Shown one piece after another: positions 35,201 through 50,830 of a stretch of 64,000 nt of DNA (positions are counted from its first letter, which is position 1; each line of letters starts with the position of its first letter). The notes beneath the pieces are model-generated. The model was not told the origin of the DNA, made no database searches, and saw nothing but the letters and a program-made list of their open reading frames with translations. The stretch is from contig NC_090946.1 of assembly GCF_040807025.1 (NCBI RefSeq), forward strand, positions 81,280,641-81,344,640, given 5' to 3'. A program made the position numbers and the translations under genes. This DNA comes from Struthio camelus (Eukaryota > Chordata > Aves > Struthioniformes > Struthionidae).

Positions 35201-36803
35201 AGCAGAAGTGACATCGAAAAATTAGCAATTATCTTAAATTAGGTTTCCAGTTTTGGAGAGCTTAAGAGAAATACACAGTAGCACTGGCTTTTGCAGAATT
35301 TAGTAATTTGTTTATAGAGTTTAACAGTATGAAGGTGAGCTTTTATGTTAAGAACAGGAAGTGAGGATGTAGCTTCCCTAGCACAACTCTAAATAGCTTT
35401 ATGAAAGATCAAAATTCTAACTCCCGTTTCACTAGATTCTTGTGAGAATAGTACTAGTATGCCCTTTTACAAGTTTGTTCAGAGACCAACTTTTTGACTT
35501 CCCTTCTTCAGCAGAAGCACTCAGAGGAAAGAATCTAAAACAAGAACATATTCCGGATCTAACACAACACCCGTGAAATTTTTCCTGCAAGACACAGAGC
35601 ACGTTTGCTTCTGCCAAGACAAAGTTAATTAAACTGAATTTAGAAGCACACTGCTTCTTTCATATTTAACCCTATAACGCGAACCCCTCGTTTCATCAAT
35701 TTAAGGCCACTTTCCACCACAGCCTTCCTTTTCATAGAGGAGATTTTTCCAGATCATTACACCGTGCCAGCTTCTGCCCAATCTCAGACTACCACATCTA
35801 TATCCAGATACTGCTCTTAACAGTATCTGGATACGAATTAACCACGTAAAAACTGAACAAAAACATGATGAACAAAAGCATCGTTAGACATTAACTAAAC
35901 TTTCAAATATTTGCTATGAACCGCAAATGAACACGCTGGTGAGTCCTACTGTTAGCTAAGCATTAAAACGGGACAGAGACGGTACTGCTGATCCATAGCG
36001 CGCGTCTCCAGCTTTGAAGTCCACAAGGGGTGTACCACCGGTCCGCTAATGCTGACACGAGAATAGTTTCCAGTTTTTAATCACAAACGCAGCAAGCAGT
36101 CACCTGTCGTGTAGGACGTACAGCCAAAGATCAAGAAAGGGGGTATCAGATGGGGGGGGGGGAAGGTTTTTTCTTCAAATAGGGAAGGTAGAAGAGCGTC
36201 AAAGAAGTGCAGACCACAGCACACCGCAGCGAAGCAGCTGGGCTCACCTTTCTCGGCAGGAACCGTAAACTGGCCTGTCCTCCCCTTCCTCTCCTCAGCG
36301 AGGCCACACGAAATGGAGCTGCAGCCCGGTTCACCCCCCCCCCCACACACACACCCCCAAAGCGGCGGCCGCGTCCGTGGGGGCCAGGCGGGGCCGAGGG
36401 CCGCCGCCGCCTCGGGACGCACCTTGCTGAGACAGACGTCGACGGCGGGCTCCCGGAGGCGCACGGTGGCCTTGCCCTCCTCCACGAACCGCGTGAAGAA
36501 GCGCTCGATGTTCTCCTGCACCTGCGGGGCGCGGCGGAGCCGTGAGGAGCCGTGAGGAGCCGCGACGCCGACCCCCTCCCCCCCCCCGCCACCGGCCGCT
36601 CACCCCGGGCCCCCCCGCACCTTGTAGCGCGCGCCGGCCCGGTCCCGCGCCGTGCACACCATGAGGTAAACGCCGCCGCCGCCCCGCGGCCGGCCGGGCT
36701 GGCGGCCCAGCGAGAGGAGAGCCCGCGAGGCGCGGCCGCGGCCCCGCAGCCCGCAGCTGGGCAGCAGCCGGCTCACCACCTCCACCTCGCACTGCAGCCG
36801 CAT
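29242..36803 (-). CDS. LRR1: Leucine-rich repeat protein 1 (CUL2 ubiquitin-ligase receptor)
   Basis: LRR1 is known as a substrate receptor of CUL2-RING ubiquitin ligase that drives CMG helicase unloading when replication forks terminate (nuclear). Four exons on the minus strand: 36803-36621 (61 codons), 36521-36423 (33 codons), 33077-32350 (242 codons plus 2 bases) and 29494-29242 (1 base, 83 codons and TGA), 420 residues in all (human 414). The start MRLQCEVEVVSR matches human MKLHCEVEVISR. Then come VQENIERFFTRFVEEGKATV, LSAVRLAHQG and TKMIITSRRDYPL. Leucine-rich repeats span about 170-325 (LRKLDLSHNHIKQLP, LQELNLHNNHLESF, LQFLDLSQNKIKALP, LVNLKLDDNELIRLP, LENLDLFGNPFEQP). A SOCS/VHL-box-like segment follows (PLTLLECAARATV, then IPYGCHLLPSHLCEDL). 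The C-terminus has Cys clusters (CQCGSAC, CYFCSLDC) around TMNLHHVAHTVVLVDN. Introns are GT-AG. The frame stays open upstream of the ATG into the minisatellite, but homology supports the start given. Confidence 0.95.
35801..35833. repeat. Perfect 13-bp inverted repeat (hairpin) in LRR1 intron 2
   Basis: TATCCAGATACTG (35801-35813), a 7-base loop, then the exact reverse complement CAGTATCTGGATA (35821-35833). In LRR1 pre-mRNA it would form a 13-bp stem. It is too short for a microRNA precursor. Confidence 0.9.
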
Positions 36804-37190
36804 CGCCAACGGCCGCCCAACGGCCGGCGCGCGCGCTCGAGGGCGCTGGCGCGGGCGGTGCCGCCCGGGGGCTTCCGCAGCCGGCCGCGCCCGGGCGCCC
36901 GCCGCCGTGCCTGACTGCTCCGCCGAAGCGCCGCCCCTCCGGCAGGCTGCCGGAGCGCCGCGACCGCCCCGCGGAGGGGTTTCTACCCGCGGAGGGGGAG
37001 ACGGGAGGCAGGGTGGGGCGGCGCGGTGCCGGCGGCTGGAGCGGCGGCGGGACCGGCGGGGCGCGGGCAGCCCGGGGAGGGAGGGGCCTCGGGCGGCTCG
37101 GGGAGGGGGGGGGTGTCGGCCTCTGGCTGGGGCGCTGGCGCCCCCTGGAGGTGGCGGGCGGCGCTGCTGGGCGGGGAGGGGGCGAGAGTG
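36804..37190 (-). promoter_or_regulatory. LRR1: LRR1 CpG-island promoter region
   Basis: Very CpG-rich sequence (ggcgcgcgcgctcgagggcgc near 36825) separates the LRR1 ATG from the minisatellite. No TATA box was seen. The transcription start must lie here or within the repeat. Confidence 0.5.
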
Positions 37191-38270
37191 AGGGGACACG
37201 GGGGTGTGAGGGGACATGGGGGAGGTGGGGGACATGGCGGAGGTGGGGTGTGAGGGGACACGGGGAGGTGGAGGGGCGTGGGGGAGGTGGGGGTGTGAAG
37301 GGACACGGGGAGGTGGGTGACATGGGGGAAGATGGGGGTGTGAAGGGACACGGGGAGGTGGGTGACATGGGGGAAGATGGGGGTGTGAAGGGACACGGGG
37401 AGGTGGAGGGGCGTGGGGGAGGTGGGGGGTGTGAAGGGACACGGGGAGATGGGGTGACATGGGGGAGGTGGGGTGTGAGGGCACATGGGGGAGGTGGGGG
37501 ACATGGGGGAAGATGGGGGTGTGAAGGGACACGGGGAGGTGGACATGGGGGGGTGTGAGGGGACACGGGGAGGTGGGGTGACATGGGGGAGGTGGGGGGT
37601 GTGAGGGGACACGGGGAGGTGGGGGACATGGGGGAGGTGGGGGTGTGAGGGGACACGGGGAGGTAGGGGACATGGAGGAGGTGGGGTGTGAGGGGACACG
37701 GGGAGGTGGGTGACATGGGGGAAGATGGTGTGAAGGGACACGGGGAGGTGGGGGACATGGGGGAGGTGGGGGTGTGAGGGGACACGGGGAGGTAGGGGAC
37801 ATGGAGGAGGTGTGGTGTGTGAGGGGACACGGGGAGGTGGGTGACATGGGGGAAGATGGGGGTGTGAAGGGACACGGGGAGGTAGGGGACATGGAGGAGG
37901 TGGGGGTGTGAGGGGACACGGGGAGGAGGGGGACATGGGGGAGGTGGGGGGTGTGAAGGGACACGGGGAAGTGGGCGACATGGGGGAGGTGGGGGTGTGA
38001 AGGGACATGGGGAGGTGGGGGACATGGGGGAAGATGGGTGTGAGGGGACACGGGGAGGTGGGGGACATGGGGGAGGTGGTGTGAAGGGACACGGGGAGGT
38101 GGGGGACATGGGGGGTGTGAGGGGACACGGGGAGGTGGGGGACATGGGGGAGGTGGGGGGTGTGAGGGGACACAGGGAGGTGGGGGACATGGGGGGGTGT
38201 GAGGGGACACGGGGAGGTGGGGGACATGGGCGACACGGGGAGTAGGTGTGAGGGGACACGGGTGGATCTG
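37185..38270 (+). repeat. About 45-bp G-rich minisatellite, roughly 25 units
   Basis: The phrase tgtgaggggacacgggg, or a close variant, recurs about every 44-45 bases (starts near 37204, 37248, 37292, 37338, 37383 and onward to 38247), with some units shortened to about 35. The rest of each unit is aggtgggggacatggggg plus a G-rich linker. The plus strand is almost pure purine and rich in closely spaced G runs, so G-quadruplexes are plausible. Because 45 is 15 codons, it leaves long artificial open frames on the minus strand with a PTSPMSPTSPCPLTP-type repeat. Copies differ by point changes and small indels, suggesting ongoing turnover. Confidence 0.95.
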
Positions 38271-38279
38271 GAGAGGACA

Positions 38280-39930
38280 CTAGAGCTGGGGGGCAGGGAC
38301 TATGGGGGGACATGGGGGCAGCTGGGGTGGCAGGAAGTGTGAGGGTGGGGAAGTGGGGGGCCGCGGGGGTGTATGCCATGGCCGTAGAGCGCCCTGGGGC
38401 GGGCGCAGTGTGGCACAGGAGGCCGTGTGGGGTGAGAGTGCTACAGGGCAGGTGGCCCTGCACAGCACACAGTGGCCTTTACAAACAGCCACCCTGAGCG
38501 TTGTGTCACTGCGCACCAGGGCGAGCGGCACCCTACCAGAGCTCCAGCACCGAGCTGCTGCGCCGGGCACGGAGAGCTGCCGAATGCAGCATCAGGCCCT
38601 CCCGCTCCTGGAGAAAAGGAGAGCACGTAGACAACCCGGGCAGTGCTACACCTGGGACCACCATCTCTAGAGCTGATCGGGTACACGTAAATCGTTAAGG
38701 TGTCGATTGTTACGACAGGCAAATCTTTTGGGCAATTTGTACAACTGTGATACATATCAGAGGATGATGAAAGTTTATAAGAAATCCTTCAGTGTGTTCA
38801 TTTACAAAGGTTCCTGGAATAGTGTCCGATACAGCGATAGCAAAAGTCAGCGTCAGTGACAAAACATCATCTCAGGAGTCAGGGGATGATAGATGAGTCT
38901 TCCCTGGGGCCTTTTGTCCCCGATGTGCTCGGACTGGACCAGCTGAAGGATGGGTTGTTGCTTGAAGGGGCTCAGATAAGCGTAACGGGAAAGGCAACCA
39001 TGGGAGTTCAGAAGCAAAACTTGGGAAAAAAGCTGTTTGTTCGCTGTGACGTGCAGGTTGCCATTTACCTAATTTGGATGCCAATGTCGCACTTTATCTT
39101 CCACGTACACTCATAACTTCCTCAGGCTGCGAAAGATGCGTTCTGGCTTTTTTTTTTTTTTTTTGCTTTTCTCATGTCACTACGCAGTTCTGGAAAAACT
39201 GCGTTAGGAATCAGACACCGGAGCAGAGTTTTACCGTAAGATGGGGTGTAGGTCTAGTGCACTGCTGCCAGGCAGTAGCGGGAGGGAGGAAAACTTTCTG
39301 GCTCGTGGACGTTCCCATCAACGTGCCGGGAGGTATTTGACAAAATCACCAACAACCTGCTCCCGCGGTCCGTTCTCGCGTCCCGGCAGCGGGCTCCGTG
39401 AGTGAGGGTCTTCCCTGGGAGCGCCTGGCTGCCGAAAGCTTTTTGGGTGTCCCTGGGGAGGAGAGTTAGCCCGTGCAGATTTGACGGTCTGGATGTGTGC
39501 CTGGCACAGAAAGGGGCTAAACTGCTGTCAACGACAAGAGCGCGCGAGGCCTTATGAAAAAACTCGCTACCTGAATAATAGAGAGAAAATCAGTAGAGTC
39601 AAGCATTCAAAAAAAAAAAAAATTAAAATTATAATGAAGCGGGTTGGTAGGGCTAGGACGGATAGGGAATCTCCGCGCGGTGGAGAAGACGGAGCTGCTG
39701 CCGGTAGCAGCGGCACGGCTCGGCTGTGCGCGTCGGGCGCGCCGCAAGCCGCGTCGCCCCTTAAAACCAGCGTTTTCACTGCCTGCAAGCGGCGGCCGGC
39801 CGGTAGGAGGCGGTGCGGCGCCGGCTGCTTGTGTGCGTGTGTGTATATTTGGGGTGGGGGGCACAAAAGGGGGGTGTCGGGGGTTGGAGGGGAAGGTTAA
39901 AAACAGCAGAGTTTTTTGGGGGGGGGTGTG
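38280..39930. other. Spacer between minisatellite and 7SL gene
   Basis: G-rich flank of the minisatellite gives way to mixed sequence with a T run (about 39149-39166) and A-rich sequence near 39610-39625. CpG density rises again after about 39650 toward the 7SL/RPS29 promoter. No gene is recognisable. Confidence 0.5.
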
Positions 39931-39938
39931 TGTGACGC

Positions 39939-39943
39939 AAAAA
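39939..39943 (-). terminator. RNA polymerase III terminator of 7SL
   Basis: Five A residues on the plus strand give TTTTT on the 7SL strand, right after the mature 3' end. This is the usual Pol III stop signal. Confidence 0.85.
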
Positions 39944-40241
39944 GAGCCCGCGTCTCTCTGTGTTGCCCAGGCTACGCTGCAGTGGCTATTCACAGGCGCG
40001 ATCCCACTACTGACCGGCACGGGAGTTTTGACCTGCTCCGTTTCCGACCTGGGCCGGTTCACCCCTCCTTAGGCAACCTGGTGACCCCGAGCTCCCCGGG
40101 GATCACCATATTGATGCCGGCCTTAGCGCGGACACCCGCTCGGCATAGCGCACTGCAGCCCAGAACTCCTGGGCTCAAGCGATCCGGCGGGCTCAGCCTC
40201 CCGAGTAGCTGGGACTACAGGCGTGCGCCACCGCGCCCGGC
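39944..40241 (-). ncRNA. RN7SL1: 7SL RNA (signal recognition particle RNA)
   Basis: 7SL is the RNA scaffold of the signal recognition particle, which pauses translation of secretory proteins and delivers ribosomes to the ER. The minus strand gives a 298-nt gene (human about 299). It starts GCCGGGCGCGGTGGCGC and continues CCTGTAGTCCCAGCTACTC, the Alu-domain 5' part. It then has a complete S domain, with GGCATCAATATGGTGA, GTTGCCTAAGGAGGGGTGAA, the helix 8 loop CAGGTCGGAAACGGAGCAGG and ATAGCCACTGCA near the 3' end. The intact S domain and Pol III terminator show a true 7SL gene rather than an Alu. Changes from human cluster in paired arms. Upstream, a CRE lies at -44 to -51. The gene is divergent from RPS29; in human, RN7SL1 also lies beside RPS29 (from memory). 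The symbol is assigned by this position. Confidence 0.95.
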
Positions 40242-40270
40242 GCCGGCCTGCCCGCCCCGCCGCCTACTAG

Positions 40271-44217
<3,947 letters not shown>

Positions 44218-44377
44218 GGGACAGGACTTGGAGGTTATGGACTCTCCATCCTTGGAGACTTTTTGAATACTTGGCAAAACCCTGAGCGACTTCATCTAAT
44301 GGAAGTTAGCCCTCCTCTGAGCAGGAGGTTGGACTAGAGATCTCCAAAAGTCCCTTCCAACCAGAATCTTTCTGATT
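44218..44377 (+). mobile_element. CR1 LINE 3'-end fragment
   Basis: The sequence follows the 3' end of avian CR1 elements: actctccatccttggagac, then ttttgaatacttggcaaaac, then aggttggactagagatctcc and tcccttccaacc, followed by a degenerate attct/gattc tail. It is 5'-truncated and mutated, so an old insertion. Confidence 0.8.
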
Positions 44378-44554
44378 CCAAGTCAAGAGGATGTAGGAAT
44401 GGAAATATGGTACCTGGGTGTCAAGAGAGGTTCCTAGAAACTTGACCAGCCATTTCTGATGTGAGAGAAATCTTGGGACACTGTTAAACGCCAAGCTTGA
44501 AAAGTAGTTAGAGGATAGGGAATGAAAACAAGCCCAGACAGGGGAGGCAGTGGA

Positions 44555-44730
44555 TGTGATTTGCTGGGACTATAGAAAAATGTTGATACCCTTCATATGG
44601 ACTAGTCAGTCAGGAAGGAGTTTCAAGTGGGGTCGCAGAAGGATCTTGTGATAGCTTCTTTCACAGCTGGATAAAGGGCATGATTACATAGTGCTGATGA
44701 AAATAAACTAGGAAAGGACACTTTGGAGGG
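44555..44730 (+). mobile_element. Decayed CR1 reverse-transcriptase fragment
   Basis: Agtggggtcgcagaaggatc resembles the SGVPQGS region of LINE reverse transcriptase, and ctggataaagggcatgatta followed by gatgaaaataaactaggaa resembles the following DLDEGIE...FADDTKL region. Stops and frameshifts run through it. It lies downstream of the 3'-end fragment, so the two are not one intact copy. Confidence 0.4.
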
Positions 44731-44739
44731 GGCAGTGGA

Positions 44740-47700
44740 AAGGAATACTCAAAAGTGTAAGTCTAGAGAGGGGGTGACTTGAAGCAGTGCGAAGCAGCAA
44801 GGACACAGAAGTTACAGCACCCTGTGGTTACAAAACTTACTACAACGGAAGAATCCACACTGCAGGAGCAGAGGTATTGCTTGTAGTCGTCTCCTCAGCG
44901 AAACAGAAGCAAGCAATTGCTTTCTGCCGGTCGCGCAGCCCGTGGTAGCGCTGTGTGGGATGCCGGTTCTGCGTGGCTCGGACTGCTCAGCTCTGCCTGG
45001 GGACAATCCAGGTTGCTGCTGGCCTGGGCCAAGGTTAGCCTTGCTGCGGCTGGAGGGTGCCGTTCAGTCCATCCCTCTCTTTGAATCGGCCATCTGAGAA
45101 ATGATTGATTACCCCTGGTTCTTCGTTGGAGACTTATCGGTGTAAAGGACAGTTTCTACCCTAAACAGGGTTTAGTTCCTCTGGCATTGATTCTTCGGTT
45201 TCTGCTGATATACACAAAGATAGATGAATCCTGTGAGGTGCGTTTTTCTGGGTTCAGCCTGGTTCTGAAAATCAGAAAAGTCAAATTTTCTTTCTAAACA
45301 ATTACAGGATCTTGTAAAACCTTTCTGATATCAAGGGGACCCTCACTGAAAGAGTAAATACTTTGTTCTTCAGCATTCCTTTAACTCTTTTAGCGATCCC
45401 AAAGACTTCTTTCTTTTCTTTCAAGAAAGCAAGGAAGCTAGTCAGCTTTGATGTGACCGGCTTCTGCTCTCGGGTTCCCAGAGGAGACTTGGGGGCCGCA
45501 GTGTGAAAGCTGTTTTTTCAGCATGTTGATTTTAACACATTGTGAGCGCTACTGTGGAGGCGGGTGTGGAGGAGCTGCTAGGACCAAGTTAAGCTATTGC
45601 CTTGGACTCGGGACAAACATCAGCGGCTGCTGGGCAGAGGCATGACATGTAAAAAGTGGACTTGTGCCGTCAGTGGGTCTGATGCCAGCTTTGTAACTGA
45701 GAGAGCTTGGAGCTTATCCTCTCGCAAGGAAGGCACAATCCAAACACGGGCTTTGCGCAGTGCTCCTACCGAAAGTGAGGAGCAGTTGCGCATGTGTTAA
45801 CAACCTGGCGGCATCCAGAGGAGCAAACGCCCTGTATGTCCTGATTGCGCCTGCTGTCTGGGGCAGGATCTTGACAACCAGAAGCAATCAGTAGACTTGC
45901 ACGAAGGAGCTGTGCTGAGCAGCTGACAGCTAGAACCTGATAACCAGCGATACTGTGAGCGATGCTGCTCATTTTATTCCACCTTTTCATATGCGTATTA
46001 GTATCTGACCAAAGTGTTAAATTTCAGTAGAAAATAACAAAATCAGTAAAGATGTGAAATGGGAGGGGGAAGACATTAACAGTCTCGTTACTGGAGTCCA
46101 TGCACTGTCCTGTGTTCAACGTGCCTTCTGGTAACTCTTCCAGGCGCACAAGCTGCGCCTGTGGCACTTTCCCTTCAGAGGTATCCGGGCGTCCTGCCCC
46201 GGCTGAGGTTGGTGAGAGCAGAATGAAGTTGAGGCCCTCAGAGGTGGGACTCTGCCTCTGGCAGGGGAGCTCTGCTGCCAGCTTGCCCTGTTGGGTGAGG
46301 GGTGCCTGTAGCTGAGCGCTCGTGGTGTGAACTCGAACCTCCCATCTGAGTTCCCTGCGCTGCCTGGGCGAGAGCCGTCACCGCTGAATGAGGCGTTATC
46401 AGGTAAGGCTTCTCCTGTCCCTTCTGCACTGGAGTCCCACCTTCCCGCTCCTGCAAGGACAGGGATTTGAGTCCCTCCCCTGGGCCGTACTGATGAACGA
46501 TTGCCCTGTGCAGAGCAGTATCGGTCTCGCGTTTCCTCCTGCCAGCGACTCTTCCGGCTACAGGGCTATATCCATCTGCCCCTGTTGGTCCCGAGCCTTC
46601 CTGAGCAGGTCCTTGGGTAACTCCTCGCACGGGTCCTGCATCCAGCCGAGGTGGGATGGGGTTCCCCTTTGACTGCTATTTTAGGGTCCCTGGGTGTTTG
46701 GTTTGAGCTGCTGGCAGGTAGCTGAGAGGAAGCTTTGAAAAGAGCCGTGGTACCTGAATTATGCGAAGAATTAGAGCTGCAAAGAGATGTCGAGTCTGTT
46801 GGAGTTGTGGATATTTGCCCCTCTTTCCTCAGCAAAGCTCCTTTGTGCTATAAATGGCTTTGAGGCACCTTTCTCTGCCCTGCGTGGGTGCTGTTGAAGG
46901 GCGGTGAGTTATGCAGCTCTAAAGCAGCTCAGGATCTGGTCCTGAGAGCCAGCTACCACAGCATCTGTCGTCTACGTGGTGAGAAAAGCTTTACTAAATA
47001 GCTAGGGAGGCCAACTGAAAAGCAACTTCCTACCTGAAAACAGAACTACAATGTTTTTGAATTACTCTGTACACATTAAAATATCTCAATTGTCACCTTG
47101 TAACTTTGCAAATGCCTTAAATGTTCTTACCTTTTTTCCAATTCTATTGCTCCCATCTTTTAAGTCTAGTGGGAAGGTGGTGTAGTACAAACTGTAATGC
47201 TTTTTTACCTTATTACTGCCTTAACTATGTATGTATTGCCCAATATATAACAAACACTAGGTGCTAAAACCTTGAATTTCCTGAGCTCATAGTGAAAATT
47301 GCATTTAGATTCTTCCTAAGGCTGATAGTTACAGACTGTGAAGGTACGCAGCTGTGAAGCTCAAACTTATTTGGAAGTGAAATGATTCATAAAGAGTTGC
47401 TGATTCCTCTAAAGAACAAGTAAAATCAAAATACTCTTCAAGGATTCTTGCATTAATAGCAAACAATGGATACATGTTTTCCTGTAGGGAAATAAAGTTG
47501 CGTATTTGAAGCAAAGTAAAAGACAGTGATGCCTTAGCTTTGAGAGACGAACCTCTAATTGCTGAAATAGAGTTTATAAGGGATTTGAAAGTGGGGGGAA
47601 AACCCACTAAATTGCGTTGGGTTATGCACCAGATGAAATCTATGCTTGTCAGAGGCTCCAGGGGTTTGCAGCGCTTTGGGTAAAACACCGGCTTTTGAAC

Positions 47701-49355
47701 TCGCCCTTAGGCTGGAGAAATGAAGCTGTCTGCGCTCAGATGGGGGCTGGATGGATGCAATTCCTTCGGGTGGGCTGCAGCAGCATGGTTACTGTGAAAG
47801 CTGGGATGTCTTGAGATGACTCTCCTGCTGGGGAAAAGAGGGCTTGGTCTACTATCCCTACCCTACCCTGTAGGGATGGCTGTGACCTACACCAGATTGA
47901 GCCACTTAACTGTCCTGTGCTGGGCCTGGCTGAGAGCCGGAGCTGGGGACTTGGGTGGCTTGGTCAGCCCTGGTGAGAGGGCTCGAGCCCTCCTCCAGGC
48001 TTGTCATCCTTGGTGCTTTCAGCCTTTTCCAGCTGAGTGGGAGCAGACAAGGGAAGGGGTCTACCACCTGGCTTACTGACCTGCCCACAGGTTTAACTGG
48101 TTGAAATCTGTGTGCTTATAGCAACAAATGGCTTGTGGGACCAGGTGGTGGTGGGGGGTATGATCTTCCCAATGTTTTCTGATGTGGAGCACCCCAGGCA
48201 GAGCACAGTCGTTAATATTAACTCTTTCAGCAATGGCTTGCTTAGAAGCAACCGATTCTTCCTTTACCGCTGTTGCTTGCGGATATCTATGCTAGTGTGG
48301 TGGGATGGTTAGCAGGACCACAGCTGCTTGGCCAGGAAAGTAGGTGTCCTCTGGACATGGTTTTCCCTGTTCCCTGCCCTTCCATCTGCGCTGCGGAGCG
48401 GCTTCCAGCAGGATAGAGATTTTCGACTAAAAGCATGCATGGATTTCTGCTGTCCCCAGATACTAGGTGTACAGTTACCGTTTCAGTGGATAGGGCTGAA
48501 AAAGTTGGCAAGAGAAAACCAAGCGTAGCAGAGTCCAAGTGTGGAAGCTAGATGGCACAGTCAGCCCGTGGTTTCACTGCGGCTGCAGGTAGGGTTTCGG
48601 CAAGAGGCCAGGCAGACAGGAAACGAAGGATGCCAGAAAGTGTCTGCTTTTCACTGTCAAGTAAGTTGTAGCGTGCAGAGAGCGACTCTGGAGCTTGTGC
48701 CCTCTGAAAGTGCAAGAAAGCTTTTGAGTCCTTCGTACTGCACAGGGCCTGGATGGCGGGATCAGGGCACAGCCCCGGCTCTGCCCCTCTCCTCGCTGCT
48801 GCTCAGGTCCTATCTGACAGTGCTGGTGTCACATGTCTGGCCAGAAGAGATGGAGCTGGATTTCCAGTTCTTACCTTTTCTTCTGGTTTTGTTGGTGTTT
48901 CCCCCTGCCCCCCCTCCCAGGCTCCCATTTTCACGTGCCGCCAACTGATCCCGTTTCCAAAACAGGCCTTACCTCGCTGGTACCTGAGTATGGCCACTTC
49001 ACAACATGAAGCTGAAGCAAATCCAAATGCTCATTGTACAGTTCTTAATTTGATGGTGTCCCCTTGGCTTCCCAGTGGGAAGCAGGCGGAGCAGGGTGCT
49101 TGGCCTTGCTGCTAGCCTTGCCTTCTGGTCCTGCGCGTGCTCTTAGTCTGGAAAGAAAGTCTAGAACACCCAGAACAGGAAACCACCAGTTATCTGTAGT
49201 CAGGCAATTCCTGTCTTTCTCAGAGTCTAGTATTGCCTCTTTGAGGTCCTGCATAGGGGTTTAATAAATGGTCTGGACAGATTATTTTGGTTATTTCAGA
49301 CCTGGATGTTGCAGATCTGTGTTTCAGCTGGAAAGGAAGCCCTGAGCCTTTGAGA
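44740..49355. other. Intergenic DNA
   Basis: No supported gene or RNA. Open frames are short and alternate strands. GC-moderate DNA with an AT-rich stretch near 47030-47330. Confidence 0.45.
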
Positions 49356-49359
49356 TGAT

Positions 49360-49578
49360 GTGCGAGGGGGCTGGAGCGCATGCGGTGGCCAAGGACAGTC
49401 AGGGGAGCCAGAGTGGATCAGCCTAGAGAAGAGGCGGATGAGTGGAGACCCATGGTTTTGGAGGTGTTGGAAACAGGACTCTTCCCTGAGCAACCCGATC
49501 CACCTCTGAAGCTGGCTCCACTTTGAGTGGAGGTTGGAGCAGAGACCTCCAGCGGGTCCCCTCCACCTTGAACTTTTC
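49360..49578 (+). mobile_element. CR1 LINE 3' fragment
   Basis: Gagggggctggagcgcatg, then gatcagcctagagaagaggc and gatgagtggagacc follow the CR1 pattern, ending in gagcaacccgatcc, aggttggagcagagacctcc and gggtcccctccaccttgaac. Plus orientation, 5'-truncated and diverged. Confidence 0.75.
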
Positions 49579-50529
49579 ACGGACAAGGAGTGGGTGAGGA
49601 TGGGTGGCTGGAAGGGGAACCAAGGTTACGTGGCCTGGTGATGGCTTGTTGGTGGGAAGCACCTCAATGGTTGGTGATGCTGATGGCCCAAATCCTCCTC
49701 CCAGCCCGCTTGCCTGGCCTTTTTCACTGCAACTTTTCTAATGATGGCCCCGTTTCTGCCAGTGAAGTGACCCCTGTCTGGAAAGCTGTTGCGCCCCTGG
49801 GGCTGTGAGCCCTGCTGTGAAATTGCTTTTTTTGTTGTTGTTCAAGTGTGGAGTGGGGTTGTGAGGAAAGAAGCTGTGACTGGTAGATCGGGGAGGCAAC
49901 CTGGGATGATACCGGAGGAGGCGTAGGGTGCTGGGCCCAGCTCGCTCCTCGCGGCTCCCGGGAGGAGCAGCATTTAATGCTGTGTACCCTCACCCAATTA
50001 ACGAACCAAGTTGTGCCCTGTCTTAGAGTTATTGGCCAATGCAAAGTTCTGCTGCCTTCAGTGCCCCTGAGGAGCTGGGGCACCAAAAAGCCCAGGCCAG
50101 CGCGGTGGCAGCTGTGACACCAGCCCTCGCTCCAGCGAACCTGCACGGGACCGCAAACACGTCAGACCCTCCTGAACTTGGGGCTGCTCCTCCGTAAGTA
50201 TCTTCTTGAGAAGTCACCTTCCATCTATTTGTCGCTCAACGCGGTTAACGGCTACGCTGAGCGCGACCCCCTCGCTCAGCAAGAGCCGCGGGATCCGCGT
50301 TTGAGATTTCGTTTGCTCCTTTGGCGTCTTCCTCCGCCGCCCTTGCGCTGTGCCAGCAGGCCGCCGGCGCTGAGCGTTAACGGCCTGGCGAGAGGGACGC
50401 CTAGAAGGCCCGGGCAGCCGGGAGCTGAGCCGGCTCGCTGCGTGGTGAGCAGAAGTGCTTCTAAATAAAACGCTCGCCGAGATCGGCATCAGGCGTCAGT
50501 GGCTCTCCAATTCCTGCTGCTTGTTCGGC

Positions 50530-50830
50530 GCGCGTGTTCGTCTCAGACAATGTTTATTTATGGCATGTAAAAATCTATTTCAATCAAATAATTTCCATAA
50601 CTGAATATTTATGCCAACATCCACTGAATGCTCCTTGACTAAACTGAAAACTATTTATTCAGTTATAAATGTTTACTTGTTTGGTGTTAAAACGGCTTTA
50701 AACAAACTTAAAATCAAATTTATGTCTTCCCAGCGAGCAGGATTTTCACTGCCTTCTAGACACTGACTTACTGAGCGCTGTAAAATATTTTACTATTACA
50801 ATTTCCATTCAAATAGCCCCCGTATATTTG
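50530..50830. other. AT-rich island between GC-rich blocks
   Basis: About 300 bases rich in short AT words (gtttatttatggcatg, ctatttattcagttataaat) sit abruptly between GC-rich stretches. It is non-coding. Composition of this kind is common in conserved enhancers, but conservation cannot be judged from one sequence. Confidence 0.3.

Noticed and set aside
36331-38463. A 710-codon Pro/Ser/Thr-rich open frame on the minus strand
   Set aside because: It is the translation of the 45-bp minisatellite, whose period is 15 codons, run into an out-of-frame reading of LRR1 exons 1 and 2.
39944-40241. Alu element or human DNA contamination
   Set aside because: The 3' two-thirds is the 7SL S domain, absent from Alu, there is no A tail or dimer, it ends in a Pol III terminator, and it sits beside an RPS29 gene in a non-mammalian locus.
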